Source: an uncultured Bacteroidales bacterium
Lineage (GTDB): Bacteria; Bacteroidota; Bacteroidia; Bacteroidales; UBA4417
Direction: 5' to 3'
Length of the DNA: 64,000 bases
Assembly: GCA_903879715.1 (NCBI GenBank)
Contig: CAIRMR010000173.1
Span: 27,524-91,523, forward strand
Part shown: positions 36,879 through 45,336 of the stretch, one piece after another
How the letters are laid out: the number at the start of each line of letters is the position of its first letter
Position numbering within the stretch: position 1 is the stretch's first letter
Program-made: the position numbers and the translations under genes
Notes under the pieces: generated by a model
Database searches by the model: none
What the model saw: the letters and a program-made list of their open reading frames with translations, nothing else
Told to the model about the DNA's origin: nothing

Positions 36879-37399
36879 TGAATACAAAACTTACATATAA
36901 ATCTATTCATACCAGTAAAACAATAGCTATCATTGTTAGTCTGTTTCTGGTATTCATATGTTTTTCGGCTAATGCCCAGGAACATCCTCCACGCCCTATG
37001 ATAGTGAATCTGCATGCAGTTCAAAACCTGAGTTTTGGAGCCTTTATACAAGGAAATGTTGGAGGACAAGTAATTATTGATCCACAAGGATCGCGCACGG
37101 TTACAGGTGATCTGATTCCCGCAAATATGGGTTATTCTTACTATCCTGCTATTTTTCAGATTGATGCCATTCCCGGAACTGTTATTTCCATATTATTTGG
37201 GTCCAATGTACTTCTTCCTGGAAATCATGGAGGTTCTATAACTCTTTCTGTGGATACCTCTTTACCTCATTCGCCATTTATCACTAAAACAGCCAGCACA
37301 TTAGTACGTGTAGGCGGTTCGCTGGAAGTTGGTGATAGTGGACATAACCCGGCAGGTGACTATTATGGCACATTCTTTATAACCTTTATCCAGCAGTAG
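36875..37399 (+). CDS. DUF4402 fimbrial-type subunit C
   Basis: A 174-aa exported DUF4402-type protein. The signal peptide ends SANAQ. Core motifs are LSFGAFIQGNVGGQVIIDPQGSRTVTG, LVRVGGSLEVGD and PAGDYYGTFFITFIQQ. The Gly 14 residues from the C-terminus is kept, but the penultimate Tyr is Gln, and the mature N-terminus (EHPPRPMIVNLHAV) differs from A and B subunits. Its ATG overlaps the stop of the giant gene (ATGATG), and it ends 4 nt before the usher-like gene, so the three are probably translationally coupled. Placement next to the usher suggests a base or tip subunit, or one that docks the giant protein. That is inference. Confidence 0.78.
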   Translation: MMNTKLTYKSIHTSKTIAIIVSLFLVFICFSANAQEHPPRPMIVNLHAVQNLSFGAFIQGNVGGQVIIDPQGSRTVTGDLIPANMGYSYYPAIFQIDAIPGTVISILFGSNVLLPGNHGGSITLSVDTSLPHSPFITKTASTLVRVGGSLEVGDSGHNPAGDYYGTFFITFIQQ

Positions 37400-37403
37400 T
37401 TCC

Positions 37404-40400
37404 ATGGCCGCCTTAACTTCTCCTTATATAGTCTGTATACAAACAGCACTACCTCCAAGGTTGCGGTTAAGCGTGCCTGTAAAATATTTTCTCTCATTAT
37501 TATTCTTACTACTGCTTCTTACTTTCCCTGCTCAGTTAAAAGCCCAGGCTACCGAAGAAGACTACGAGGAAATATCAGTGTTTCTTGCGGTTCAGGGAAT
37601 TGGTGGTTACGAAATTACAGCTATTTATAAAAATGATCAGATTTACCTGCCTATTTCTGATGTTTTTCAAGCCCTGAAAATTAATCAGAGAGTTACCGAA
37701 TTTAATGATACAATCAGCGGATTTTTCCTTGATGAAAACAACAGGTATATCATCAGCAAAACAGGAAACACTGTATTTATTAACGGGAAACAGATCCAAC
37801 TCAGTGAACAAGAGTTGATGAATACCGAAACTACCAGCCTTGCTTTGCGGCTCGATCAATACGGAAAAATATTTGGCTTAGACTGTAAATTTAATTTCAG
37901 TACGCTAACAGTTGACCTTACAACTAAACTGGAATTACCTGTTATAAAAGAATTACGGCTTGAACAAATGCGTAAAAACATAAGCCGTTTGCGTGGCGAT
38001 ATTAAAGTTGATACTACTTTCCAGCGGAAGTATCATCTTTTCAGGGGCGGCATGGCCGATTGGGCAGTATATTCAACCCAAATCACTGGGGGAACTTCTG
38101 AAACACGCGCTATGCTTGGTCTTGGAGCGGAACTTCTGGGAGGCGAAACAAATATCGAGCTCAATTATTCAACAAGGACTAATTTCGATAAACGGCAACA
38201 GCAATACCATTGGAGATGGGCCAATAACAATACGAAACTCGTTAAGCAGATAATCGTCGGAAAAATTAATTCCAAATCTGTTGCAAGTATTTATTCACCC
38301 TTGATCGGAACTGTAATTACCAATACGCCAACCACCTTTCGCCGGTCATTCGGAAGCTTTACGATGATTGACTATACAGAACCCGGCTGGACTGTGGAAC
38401 TCTATATTAATAATGTAGTTGTCGATTATACAACCGCCGACGCGAAGGGGTTTTTCAAGTTTGATATCCCCCTGGTTTATGGATCATCGAATGTTAAAAT
38501 AAAGTATTATGGCCCATGGGGTGAAGAAAGACAAAAAGAACAAATCATTAATGTACCTTATACGTTTATGCCAAAAGGCGAAATGCAATATACCATTGCA
38601 GGCGCAATGGTTCAGGATACCAGTCACAGTATATTCACACGCGGTGAAACCAATTATGGTGTTACCCGGCACCTCACTTTGGGAGGTGGTTTTGAGTACC
38701 TGTCATCGGTTGTTTCGTCTCCGTCAATACCTTTTGTTACCGGATCAGCACAGATATTGAATAATTTTCTTTTCAACGGCGAATATGCATACGGAGTTCG
38801 CACCAAAGCGCTCTTCAGCTACAGTTTACCTTCAAATTTTGTATTGGATATTGATTATACAAAATATGCCAAAGAGCAGAAAGCCATCACATTCAACTAC
38901 CTGGAGGAACGCAAAATAAAATTGTCAGTTCCGATTTCGATCTATAAATTTAAAGCTTATACTCGCTTCGCATATATGCAAAATATATTGAGAGAAACCA
39001 ACTATTCAACTGCCGAAGCAACAATTTCAACTTATGTTAAAGGTGTAAGCGCCAATTTTACAGGAAACGCAAACTGGATCAAAGATCATGAGCCATATAT
39101 TTATGGTAACCTGGCTTTGGGATTCAGATTTTTCAATACACTATCGTTCCGTCCACAGGTGCAATACGATTTCTCGAACAATGCCCTGATTTTCACCAAA
39201 ATGGAGATTGAAAATTATTTTTCACCTAAATGCAACCTCTCACTGGTATTTGAAAATAATGTCAGAAACAACCTGAATACTCTTGAATTAACATTCAGGT
39301 ATGATCTTTCTTTTGTTCAAACCAGCATTGGCACCAGGATTTCGAAGGATTTCATCAGAACCGATCAGAGTGCCAGAGGCAGCTTTGCCTTTGGAAGCGG
39401 CAACGGCAGGATAATTGCCGACACCCGCTCAAAAGTGGGAACTGCAGGTTTAACCGTGGTTCCATTCCTGGATATTAACGATAACAATCGCAGGGATGAT
39501 GATGAACCGATTACTTCCGGGATGGATATGAGGATAAATGGAGGTAAAATTTTAACTGATTCAAAGGACTCCATCATCAGGATTGTTGACCTGGAGCCTT
39601 TTGCCAGCTATATGATTGAATTCAATGATTCAAGGTTCGAAAATATTTCATGGCAGATTAAACAGAAAACCATAGGCATTCTAATGGATCCCAACCAGTT
39701 TAAACTTCTCGAAGTTCCTATAAAGGTAATGGGCGAAATCAACGGTACTGTTTATATGAAAACTACTACCAGTCTTAAACCGCAAGGTCGTATACAGATT
39801 AATGTTTTTAATGAAAACGGGAATCTGGTTGCTAAGACTCTGAGTGAATCCGACGGATATTACAACTATTTAGGATTGGCACCGGGAAAGTATCATGCTG
39901 AAATTGACAGCCTTCAGTTGTTGCGATTAAAATCTGTTGCAAAACCAAATCGTTTTGATTTTGAAATTCAACCTACGATAAACGGAGATATTATTGACAA
40001 TATCGAATTCGTACTATCAAAACAAGCGCCTAAGATTCAGGATATTGCAGCTGCAGAACCTAAGAAAGAAGAAGTTAAACCAGTTGTTATAGAAGAAGTT
40101 AAACCAGTTGTTATAGAAGAAGTTAAACCAGTTGTTATAGAAGAAGTCAAGCCAGCTGTTATAGAGGTTGTTAAACCAGCTGTTGCAGAAGAAGTTAAGC
40201 CAGCTGTTATAGAGGCTGTGAAACCAGTTGTTAAAGAAGCTGTTATAGTAATTCCTCCTGCTGATATTACAAATGAGACAAACGAAGATCATAAATTCTT
40301 CATTCAGGCTGGTGCGTTCATAAAATTAAAGAATGCAGAGCGATTAGTGAAAGATCTTTCAAGGTTGACTTCGAAAAAATGGTTTATTGAACAGGAAGAT

Positions 40401-41840
40401 GAATTCTTTAAAGTCAGGCTTGGATACTTTGATTCAAAAGAATCGGCAAATGAATTGAAAAAGTCACTCAATACACCTGATATTTCTTACTATATTTCCG
40501 AAATTCCGCTTGAGTCCATACCTGATCAGCAACTGAAAGAAACCGAAATTGCGCAACACAAACAGGCTGAAGTTCAGCAATCAGAAAAAGCAGGAGCTAT
40601 TGCAAAAGAAAGCACAATTACTCCGGCTATGGATTGTGAGGATAGCCTCCACCCGCAGAATGGATATTTCGTGCAGGCCGGTGCCTTTGCAATAAAATCG
40701 AATGCTGAAAAATTAGTTATCAAACTTACAGCTTCAACTGGCAAAAACTGGTTTATAGCTTGTGGAAAAGGACTTTATAAAGTCCGTTTAGGATACTTTA
40801 CATCTAAACAAGAAGCCCGGGAAACTGAAAAATTACTCAAAGGAACAGGTATTGCATTCTATGTTAATAAACCTAAGAATGTAGAGATAAAAGACCAGGT
40901 AAAGAGGATTACAGAAATAGCTGTGCAAAAACAAAAAACCGAACCTATACCAGTAACAATACCTGATCAGGATAAACCAAAAACAGTTGTTCCAAAACAG
41001 GAAGAAGCAAAAGTTGTGAAAAAGGATGAAGTTAAACCGCCTGTTAATATTGTTGTGCCGGTAGATAAAGAAGAAAAGGCTGAAGTCAGGACCAAAGATG
41101 GTATTGTAATAGTTCCTCCTGATGAAGCAAACAAAGCAACAGAAATGAGTAAATATTATATTCAGGCTGGTGCATTCGAATCCAGGATTCATGCCGAACG
41201 CTTAAGCCAGTATCTCTTGGGCTTAACACTCAAAAGATGGTTTATCGTTTACGAAGATGGTTACTATAAAGTGCGCCTTGGATATTTCACAACCAAAGAA
41301 GCAGCAAAAGCTATTGAAGCAACACTAAATGTGACTGAAGTTCCATATTATGTTGGTGGCGTACCGGTAAACCCGAACCCGTCCCAGATTAAAAATGGTT
41401 CCGATGTTAAGACTCAGAAACAAAAACCTGAACAGAAAGTGACCCTTCCTAATAAAAGCCAGGAAACAAAACCACTTGCTGTTCCTGAACAGGATAAATC
41501 AAAACCTGTAAAACAAGATGAACCTGTAAAACAAGATGAAACAAAGGCTGTCAGGAGAACCGCTACGGTCGAAACTCCGCCAAATGACAATTCGGGATTA
41601 CACAGATTCTTTATACAGGCTAATGCCATGTCGAATAAAGCTATTGCTGAACGAATAGCAAATGATCTCTCGAATCTGACACGCAAGGAATGGTTTATCG
41701 TATTCGAGGATGATCTTTATAAAGTCCGTCTGGGGTACTTTGACTCCAAAGATGAAGCGAAGTATGTAGAAGGAACTTTAAACACACCCGGAGCCTCATA
41801 CTATATTGATGAGATCGCCTCAGGAAAAACAGAATATTAA
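37404..41840 (+). CDS. Usher-like outer-membrane protein with four C-terminal SPOR domains
   Basis: A 1478-aa exported protein. After a long signal peptide (ends LKAQ; GTG 37473 is an alternative start) comes an N-terminal domain resembling usher NTDs (VFLAVQGIGGYEI, YLPISDVFQALKI). A beta-barrel region follows with a plug-like segment GWTVELYINNVVVDYTTADA..FKFDIPLVYGSSNVKIKYYGPWG, close to the pattern of archaic-type ushers. Next is LDINDNNRRDDDEPITSGM, as in the SdrD-like domain after such ushers, and a carboxypeptidase-regulatory-like domain (NENGNLVAKTLSESDGYY). A KPVVIEE repeat leads to four SPOR domains (about 963, 1086, 1249, 1399), each starting like FFIQAGAF and having YKVRLGYF. SPOR domains bind denuded peptidoglycan, so this usher is probably tied to the cell wall. 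Predicted role: assembly platform for the DUF4402 fibre. Confidence 0.8.
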   Translation: MAALTSPYIVCIQTALPPRLRLSVPVKYFLSLLFLLLLLTFPAQLKAQATEEDYEEISVFLAVQGIGGYEITAIYKNDQIYLPISDVFQALKINQRVTEFNDTISGFFLDENNRYIISKTGNTVFINGKQIQLSEQELMNTETTSLALRLDQYGKIFGLDCKFNFSTLTVDLTTKLELPVIKELRLEQMRKNISRLRGDIKVDTTFQRKYHLFRGGMADWAVYSTQITGGTSETRAMLGLGAELLGGETNIELNYSTRTNFDKRQQQYHWRWANNNTKLVKQIIVGKINSKSVASIYSPLIGTVITNTPTTFRRSFGSFTMIDYTEPGWTVELYINNVVVDYTTADAKGFFKFDIPLVYGSSNVKIKYYGPWGEERQKEQIINVPYTFMPKGEMQYTIAGAMVQDTSHSIFTRGETNYGVTRHLTLGGGFEYLSSVVSSPSIPFVTGSAQILNNFLFNGEYAYGVRTKALFSYSLPSNFVLDIDYTKYAKEQKAITFNYLEERKIKLSVPISIYKFKAYTRFAYMQNILRETNYSTAEATISTYVKGVSANFTGNANWIKDHEPYIYGNLALGFRFFNTLSFRPQVQYDFSNNALIFTKMEIENYFSPKCNLSLVFENNVRNNLNTLELTFRYDLSFVQTSIGTRISKDFIRTDQSARGSFAFGSGNGRIIADTRSKVGTAGLTVVPFLDINDNNRRDDDEPITSGMDMRINGGKILTDSKDSIIRIVDLEPFASYMIEFNDSRFENISWQIKQKTIGILMDPNQFKLLEVPIKVMGEINGTVYMKTTTSLKPQGRIQINVFNENGNLVAKTLSESDGYYNYLGLAPGKYHAEIDSLQLLRLKSVAKPNRFDFEIQPTINGDIIDNIEFVLSKQAPKIQDIAAAEPKKEEVKPVVIEEVKPVVIEEVKPVVIEEVKPAVIEVVKPAVAEEVKPAVIEAVKPVVKEAVIVIPPADITNETNEDHKFFIQAGAFIKLKNAERLVKDLSRLTSKKWFIEQEDEFFKVRLGYFDSKESANELKKSLNTPDISYYISEIPLESIPDQQLKETEIAQHKQAEVQQSEKAGAIAKESTITPAMDCEDSLHPQNGYFVQAGAFAIKSNAEKLVIKLTASTGKNWFIACGKGLYKVRLGYFTSKQEARETEKLLKGTGIAFYVNKPKNVEIKDQVKRITEIAVQKQKTEPIPVTIPDQDKPKTVVPKQEEAKVVKKDEVKPPVNIVVPVDKEEKAEVRTKDGIVIVPPDEANKATEMSKYYIQAGAFESRIHAERLSQYLLGLTLKRWFIVYEDGYYKVRLGYFTTKEAAKAIEATLNVTEVPYYVGGVPVNPNPSQIKNGSDVKTQKQKPEQKVTLPNKSQETKPLAVPEQDKSKPVKQDEPVKQDETKAVRRTATVETPPNDNSGLHRFFIQANAMSNKAIAERIANDLSNLTRKEWFIVFEDDLYKVRLGYFDSKDEAKYVEGTLNTPGASYYIDEIASGKTEY
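40070..40245 (+). repeat. 24-nt tandem repeat coding for KPVVIEEV
   Basis: About seven copies of a 24-nt unit (GAAGTTAAACCAGTTGTTAT plus AGAA), exact in the first three and diverging later. They code for a Lys-Pro-Val-rich stalk just before the first SPOR domain of the usher-like protein. Copy number could change by slippage without shifting the frame. Confidence 0.9.
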
Positions 41841-41870
41841 AAATAGCGAACGTCACAAGATCAAATTAGT

Positions 41871-41878
41871 TACTTTTG
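41871..41878 (+). promoter_or_regulatory. Putative -7 box of the pyrophosphatase gene
   Basis: TACTTTTG, an exact TAnnTTTG match, 37 nt before the ATG at 41915. It marks an independent start after the usher-like gene. No clear -33 box is visible. Confidence 0.45.
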
Positions 41879-41914
41879 CAAAAAACAGAATATTGAATAT
41901 AAAACTTTCCTGAA

Positions 41915-42586
41915 ATGGCGAATAGAATAATGGACCCCATTGGTAAACTGATGGGCTTAAGGTATAAATCTCATCCCTGGCATGGCGTTGATTTAGGCGA
42001 AGAAGCACCTTATTGCCTGACCTGCTTCATTGAAATGGTTTCGACCGATACCGTTAAGTATGAAGTTGATAAAGTGAGCGGATATCTGAAACTCGACCGT
42101 CCGCAAAAATACTCGAATGTTGTACCTGCCATGTATGGATTCCTGCCCCAAACCTACAGCGGAAAGTCGGTTGCCGAATATTGCATGGAGAAGTCAGGTC
42201 GCACGGATATAAAAGGTGATGCCGACCCTATCGATGTGTGTGTGCTTACAGAGAAAGTTATCTCTCATGGTGATATCCTGGTAAGAGCTATTCCTATAGG
42301 CGGTTTCAGAATGATTGACGGGAACGAGTCGGATGATAAAATCATTTGTGTTTTGCAGGACGATGCTGTGTATGGTGAATATAAAAACATCACAGATTGC
42401 CCTGTTCTTGTAATTGAAAGGCTGAAACATTATTTCCTGACCTATAAAGACTTACCTGGGCAGGAGAAAAAAGTCGAAATAACACATACCTTCGGAGTGG
42501 AAGAAGCACATGAAATTATCAGCCGCGCTGGCGATGATTACCGTCGTCGTTTCGAAAACCTGGAATTACTGCTGCGCGAAGTGTAG
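41915..42586 (+). CDS. ppa: Family I inorganic pyrophosphatase
   Basis: Cytoplasmic hydrolysis of pyrophosphate, which pulls biosynthetic reactions forward. The 223-aa protein has the family active-site signature DADPIDVCVL with its metal-binding Asp residues. It also has KYEVDKVSGYLKLDRP near the front, GFLPQTYSGK and the later Lys/Tyr-rich HYFLTYKDLPGQEKK. The 223-aa length and an extra N-terminal about 40 residues suit the Bacteroidota form rather than the 175-aa E. coli type. It has its own promoter-like box and is not clearly part of the fibre operon. Confidence 0.93.
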   Translation: MANRIMDPIGKLMGLRYKSHPWHGVDLGEEAPYCLTCFIEMVSTDTVKYEVDKVSGYLKLDRPQKYSNVVPAMYGFLPQTYSGKSVAEYCMEKSGRTDIKGDADPIDVCVLTEKVISHGDILVRAIPIGGFRMIDGNESDDKIICVLQDDAVYGEYKNITDCPVLVIERLKHYFLTYKDLPGQEKKVEITHTFGVEEAHEIISRAGDDYRRRFENLELLLREV

Positions 42587-42618
42587 GTTCATTGTTAGTT
42601 TCCGGAGTTTTATATCAA

Positions 42619-42740
42619 CAGATGGGGCGAGGGGCGAAAAGGCGAAGGGGCGAAAAGGCTCTACCTCAAAATATAATCTTCAATCGTTCATTCTTCCGAC
42701 TCCCGACTCCCGACTTCCGACTCCCGACTTCTGACTTCTG
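42619..42740. repeat. Two low-complexity word repeats in a spacer
   Basis: 42619-42658 is built from GGGGCGAAAAGGCGA words. 42695-42740 is built from CGACTCC/CGACTTC words (about six units). They fill the 200-nt gap between ppa and the CoA-binding gene. No gene or terminator is visible. Confidence 0.7.
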
Positions 42741-42788
42741 AATTTGTCCATTTCCTAATTCTCTCTTTCAGCTAACAAACTGTTATTC

Positions 42789-43151
42789 ATGTCAAAATCA
42801 ACGTTAGTAATCGGTGCCAGCCTTAAGGAAAGCAGGTATTCAAATATTTGTGTTAAAACGCTGGTATCAGGCAGATTCCCGGTTACAGCCATCGGACTGC
42901 GCGAAGGATTAATTGATAAAACACCTGTTCAATCAGGGTTTCCTGACCTTAATGATATCCATACAGTTACACTATATCTGGGTTCCGAAAATCAAAAGCC
43001 CTGGTACAATTATATTCTGAAATTAAATCCGGAAAGGGTTGTCTTTAATCCGGGAGCCGAAAACCAGGAATTCGAGGACCTGCTTTCCAATGCCGGTATT
43101 GAAGTAATTGAAGGCTGCACGATTGTGATGGTAAAGGGAGGCACCTATTAA
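42789..43151 (+). CDS. CoA-binding (succinyl-CoA-ligase-like) small protein
   Basis: A 120-aa Rossmann-fold protein of the CoA_binding_2 type. It starts TLVIGASLKESRYSN, the nucleotide-binding loop that replaces the classic GxGxxG. It continues with VTAIGLREG, HTVTLYLGSENQKPWYNYI and a terminal IEVIEGCTIVMVKG. Family members bind CoA through this single domain, but their reaction is unknown. In the standard relatives a His/Cys near the end (GCT here) lies where succinyl-CoA synthetase has its catalytic region. It stands alone. Confidence 0.82.
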   Translation: MSKSTLVIGASLKESRYSNICVKTLVSGRFPVTAIGLREGLIDKTPVQSGFPDLNDIHTVTLYLGSENQKPWYNYILKLNPERVVFNPGAENQEFEDLLSNAGIEVIEGCTIVMVKGGTY

Positions 43152-43267
43152 TTCATTTTCGCAAACACGAAAATGAATGCATTTACGTTAAGCTTCTGAA
43201 TGCAATAAATGCCTAATTTAGTACCCCGAAACATTTATAGCAATAATACCTTTGATCAACCGAAAGC

Positions 43268-44584
43268 ATGCACAAATTACTGACACTTTTTCCCATAATC
43301 TTTTTGTTTTTGTTATTCACGCCAAGGCAACTCAATGCCCAGGTTGATACAGTTGAAACAAAATTACCCGAAAGTATTACGATATGTTATCATTCAATCA
43401 CAGCAATTCCTGTTGTTGTGCATACTATGAAAAATGTCGATAGCTTACAGCTGGTGCTTTCATTTAATAAGAATGCGGTTGACTTTATTGAATATTTTGC
43501 TGAAAATCCAGCACTTAAACTTGGAACGTTAAAAGTTACCGATTTAAATGACTCTATAATTATCAATTGGAGCCGCCAAAGCAGTGCCACCATTATCAGT
43601 GATACACTTGTATGGCTTAGATTTAAAGGATTAGCCGATACAACCACACTTCATTGGAATACTCCTGGCAGCTTTTATCACACATCCACCGGAAACAGTC
43701 CTGCTGTTTTTGCTGATGGAAAGGTAGTTGTCAATTCCAAAATAAATGTTGTTCTGACTGAATTAAAGGCTACATGCACAGGAACAAGCTCTGCCACATA
43801 CATGGCCGAAGCCTCAGGCGGAACTATGCCATACATATACAAATGGAATGGTGTAACCGGGGGGATTTTCCTGGATACTATTAAAAATATTAAGGAGAAC
43901 TTACGCACAGGGAATAATAATATATCTGTTATTGATGCCTTGGGTTGTTCGCTCGATAGCGCATATATAATCAATGGGTTACCCGGCGCCAGTGTAAAAA
44001 TTAATATTAAAGATAATGTAGGTGATACTACCTCTGTAATTTACATTGAGAATCCGACACTTAGCTTTTCATTTGATGAAATTTCCCCTACTCACGTTGT
44101 TGAAGCACCTGTGTGGTATTTCGGTGATGGTGATACTGCAGTTTCATTTAACCCCACACATGTTTACGAACAAGCCAACACCAATACTGATGAGTTTTAT
44201 AATCTCAGTCTTACCATCGTCAACGAAAATGGTTGTGATTCAACAATAGTAGTCAATATACCAATTAAAGATGTCGAATTAAAAATCCCAAATGTAATTA
44301 CACCTAATGGAGATGGGCAAAATGAGAAGTTCCTGATAATGAACAATAAAAAAACCGGATCAGGCGAAGACAGGAAGGTCACTAATGAGTTTCAAAGTAT
44401 GCAATTGGTAATTTTCGATCGTTGGGGGCGCAAAGTTTATGAAAGCAATAATTATAAAAGCGACTGGATAGCAAAAGGAGTGCCGGATGGTTCGTATTAT
44501 TATATTCTGAAAACTATTGGTTTTTATAACACCGAAATCCATAAAGGATCTATAACTGTATTAGGCAGCGGGATTAGTCAATAG
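43268..44584 (+). CDS. Cohesin-like/PKD surface protein with T9SS type B sorting domain
   Basis: A 438-aa secreted protein. The signal peptide ends RQLNAQ. Residues about 30-155 resemble a cohesin-type beta domain (VDSLQLVLSFNKNAVDFIE, TTLHWNTPGSFYH). A SprB-like repeat follows (SGGTMPYIYKWNGVTGG, IDALGCSLDSAYII), then a PKD domain with WYFGDGDTAVSFNPTHVYEQ. The last about 90 residues are a gliding-motility-type C-terminal domain (VITPNGDGQNEKFLI, IFDRWGRKVYES, PDGSYYYILK), i.e. type B T9SS sorting. It should reach the surface by T9SS. It is monocistronic. A binding or matrix role is likely; its partner is unknown. Confidence 0.8.
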   Translation: MHKLLTLFPIIFLFLLFTPRQLNAQVDTVETKLPESITICYHSITAIPVVVHTMKNVDSLQLVLSFNKNAVDFIEYFAENPALKLGTLKVTDLNDSIIINWSRQSSATIISDTLVWLRFKGLADTTTLHWNTPGSFYHTSTGNSPAVFADGKVVVNSKINVVLTELKATCTGTSSATYMAEASGGTMPYIYKWNGVTGGIFLDTIKNIKENLRTGNNNISVIDALGCSLDSAYIINGLPGASVKINIKDNVGDTTSVIYIENPTLSFSFDEISPTHVVEAPVWYFGDGDTAVSFNPTHVYEQANTNTDEFYNLSLTIVNENGCDSTIVVNIPIKDVELKIPNVITPNGDGQNEKFLIMNNKKTGSGEDRKVTNEFQSMQLVIFDRWGRKVYESNNYKSDWIAKGVPDGSYYYILKTIGFYNTEIHKGSITVLGSGISQ

Positions 44585-44624
44585 TATCGACTAAATTGGA
44601 AATTTCTGAAGGTAAATCCTAGGC

Positions 44625-44752
44625 TCCAAATTCCAAATCTCAAATTCCAAGGCTTTATTATTCAAATTCTTGATATATAAATATTCCTTCGGGCTTCTCC
44701 TTGAGATTTGGATCTTGAAATTTGGAATTTGGGACTTGGAATTTGGAATTTT
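44625..44752. repeat. Imperfect inverted repeat of CAAATTCCAA words
   Basis: A left arm built from CCAAATTCCAAATCTCAAATT faces a right arm built from TTTGGAATTTGGGACTTGG and ATTTGGAA. They are separated by about 60 nt that contain a weaker inner pairing. It fills the gap between convergent genes and could serve as a bidirectional terminator, but it has the look of a dispersed word repeat. Confidence 0.6.
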
Positions 44753-44768
44753 ATTGACGTGATCTTCC

Positions 44769-45026
44769 TTACTTCCTGAATACCATTTTCTGAACATCCA
44801 CCCCTTCAAGCTCAAGAAGCTCATTTTCCAGCCTAAGGCATTCCTGCATATCACCAATAAGTTCGAGCAACATCAGGCCTGTTTCGGTTGAATATTCCTC
44901 ATCCATATCATGCATTCCCAGGCGCGTGCGGATACAGCAACCGTATTTTGTTAAAATATTCTGGATTTTATCCGCACCCCTCGATGGATCGTTGATCATA
45001 ACGCCCAAAATTCTGACTTCTTTCAT
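44769..45026 (-). CDS. TM1266-type iron-only hydrogenase system protein, copy 1
   Basis: An 85-aa ACT/ferredoxin-like small protein of the TM1266 family, which often sits beside [FeFe] hydrogenase maturation genes and is thought to be regulatory. It has the family layout VRILGVMINDPSRGADKIQ, then CIRTRLGMHDMDEEYSTETGLMLLEL and an ending with VDVQKMVF. It lies 11 nt after copy 2 and downstream of hydG. Ligand and target are unknown. It is similar to copy 2 in length and pattern but clearly diverged. Confidence 0.85.
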   Translation of the reverse strand: MKEVRILGVMINDPSRGADKIQNILTKYGCCIRTRLGMHDMDEEYSTETGLMLLELIGDMQECLRLENELLELEGVDVQKMVFRK

Positions 45027-45037
45027 AGTTGCAGGAA

Positions 45038-45295
45038 TTAATAAGTAAACGACATATTTTGAACTTCAAGACCACCGATTTCGCCAAGAGCTGTCTCAAA
45101 TTCCTTCCATTCTTCAGGATTTCCGGTGAGATGCAGAATAATAATCCCCGAACGGCTGCAAATATTTTCATTTAGCTCGTGAAATCCAAGCCGTGTACGG
45201 ATTAGTTTCGAATATTTACTGAGTGTTAACTGTGTGCGGCCTGCTTCCTTTATCCGATCGGAAATAAGCAAACCAAGAATTCTTGTTTCAGTCAT
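45038..45295 (-). CDS. TM1266-type iron-only hydrogenase system protein, copy 2
   Basis: An 85-aa paralogue of the downstream gene: TRILGLLISDRIKEAGRTQ, then LIRTRLGFHELNENICSRSGIIILHL, ending LEVQNMSFTY. It stands between hydG and copy 1. Two tandem diverged copies suggest a heteromer or separate signals. A repeat-filled gap of 277 nt separates it from hydG, so it may have its own promoter, although none is obvious. Confidence 0.85.
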   Translation of the reverse strand: MTETRILGLLISDRIKEAGRTQLTLSKYSKLIRTRLGFHELNENICSRSGIIILHLTGNPEEWKEFETALGEIGGLEVQNMSFTY

Positions 45296-45336
45296 GGGTG
45301 GATAAGTTAAGAGTTAATTGAAAATAGAAAATGGGT

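Noticed and set aside
40070..40245. Possible CRISPR or VNTR outside genes
   Set aside because: It lies in frame inside the usher-like gene and codes for a regular peptide repeat.
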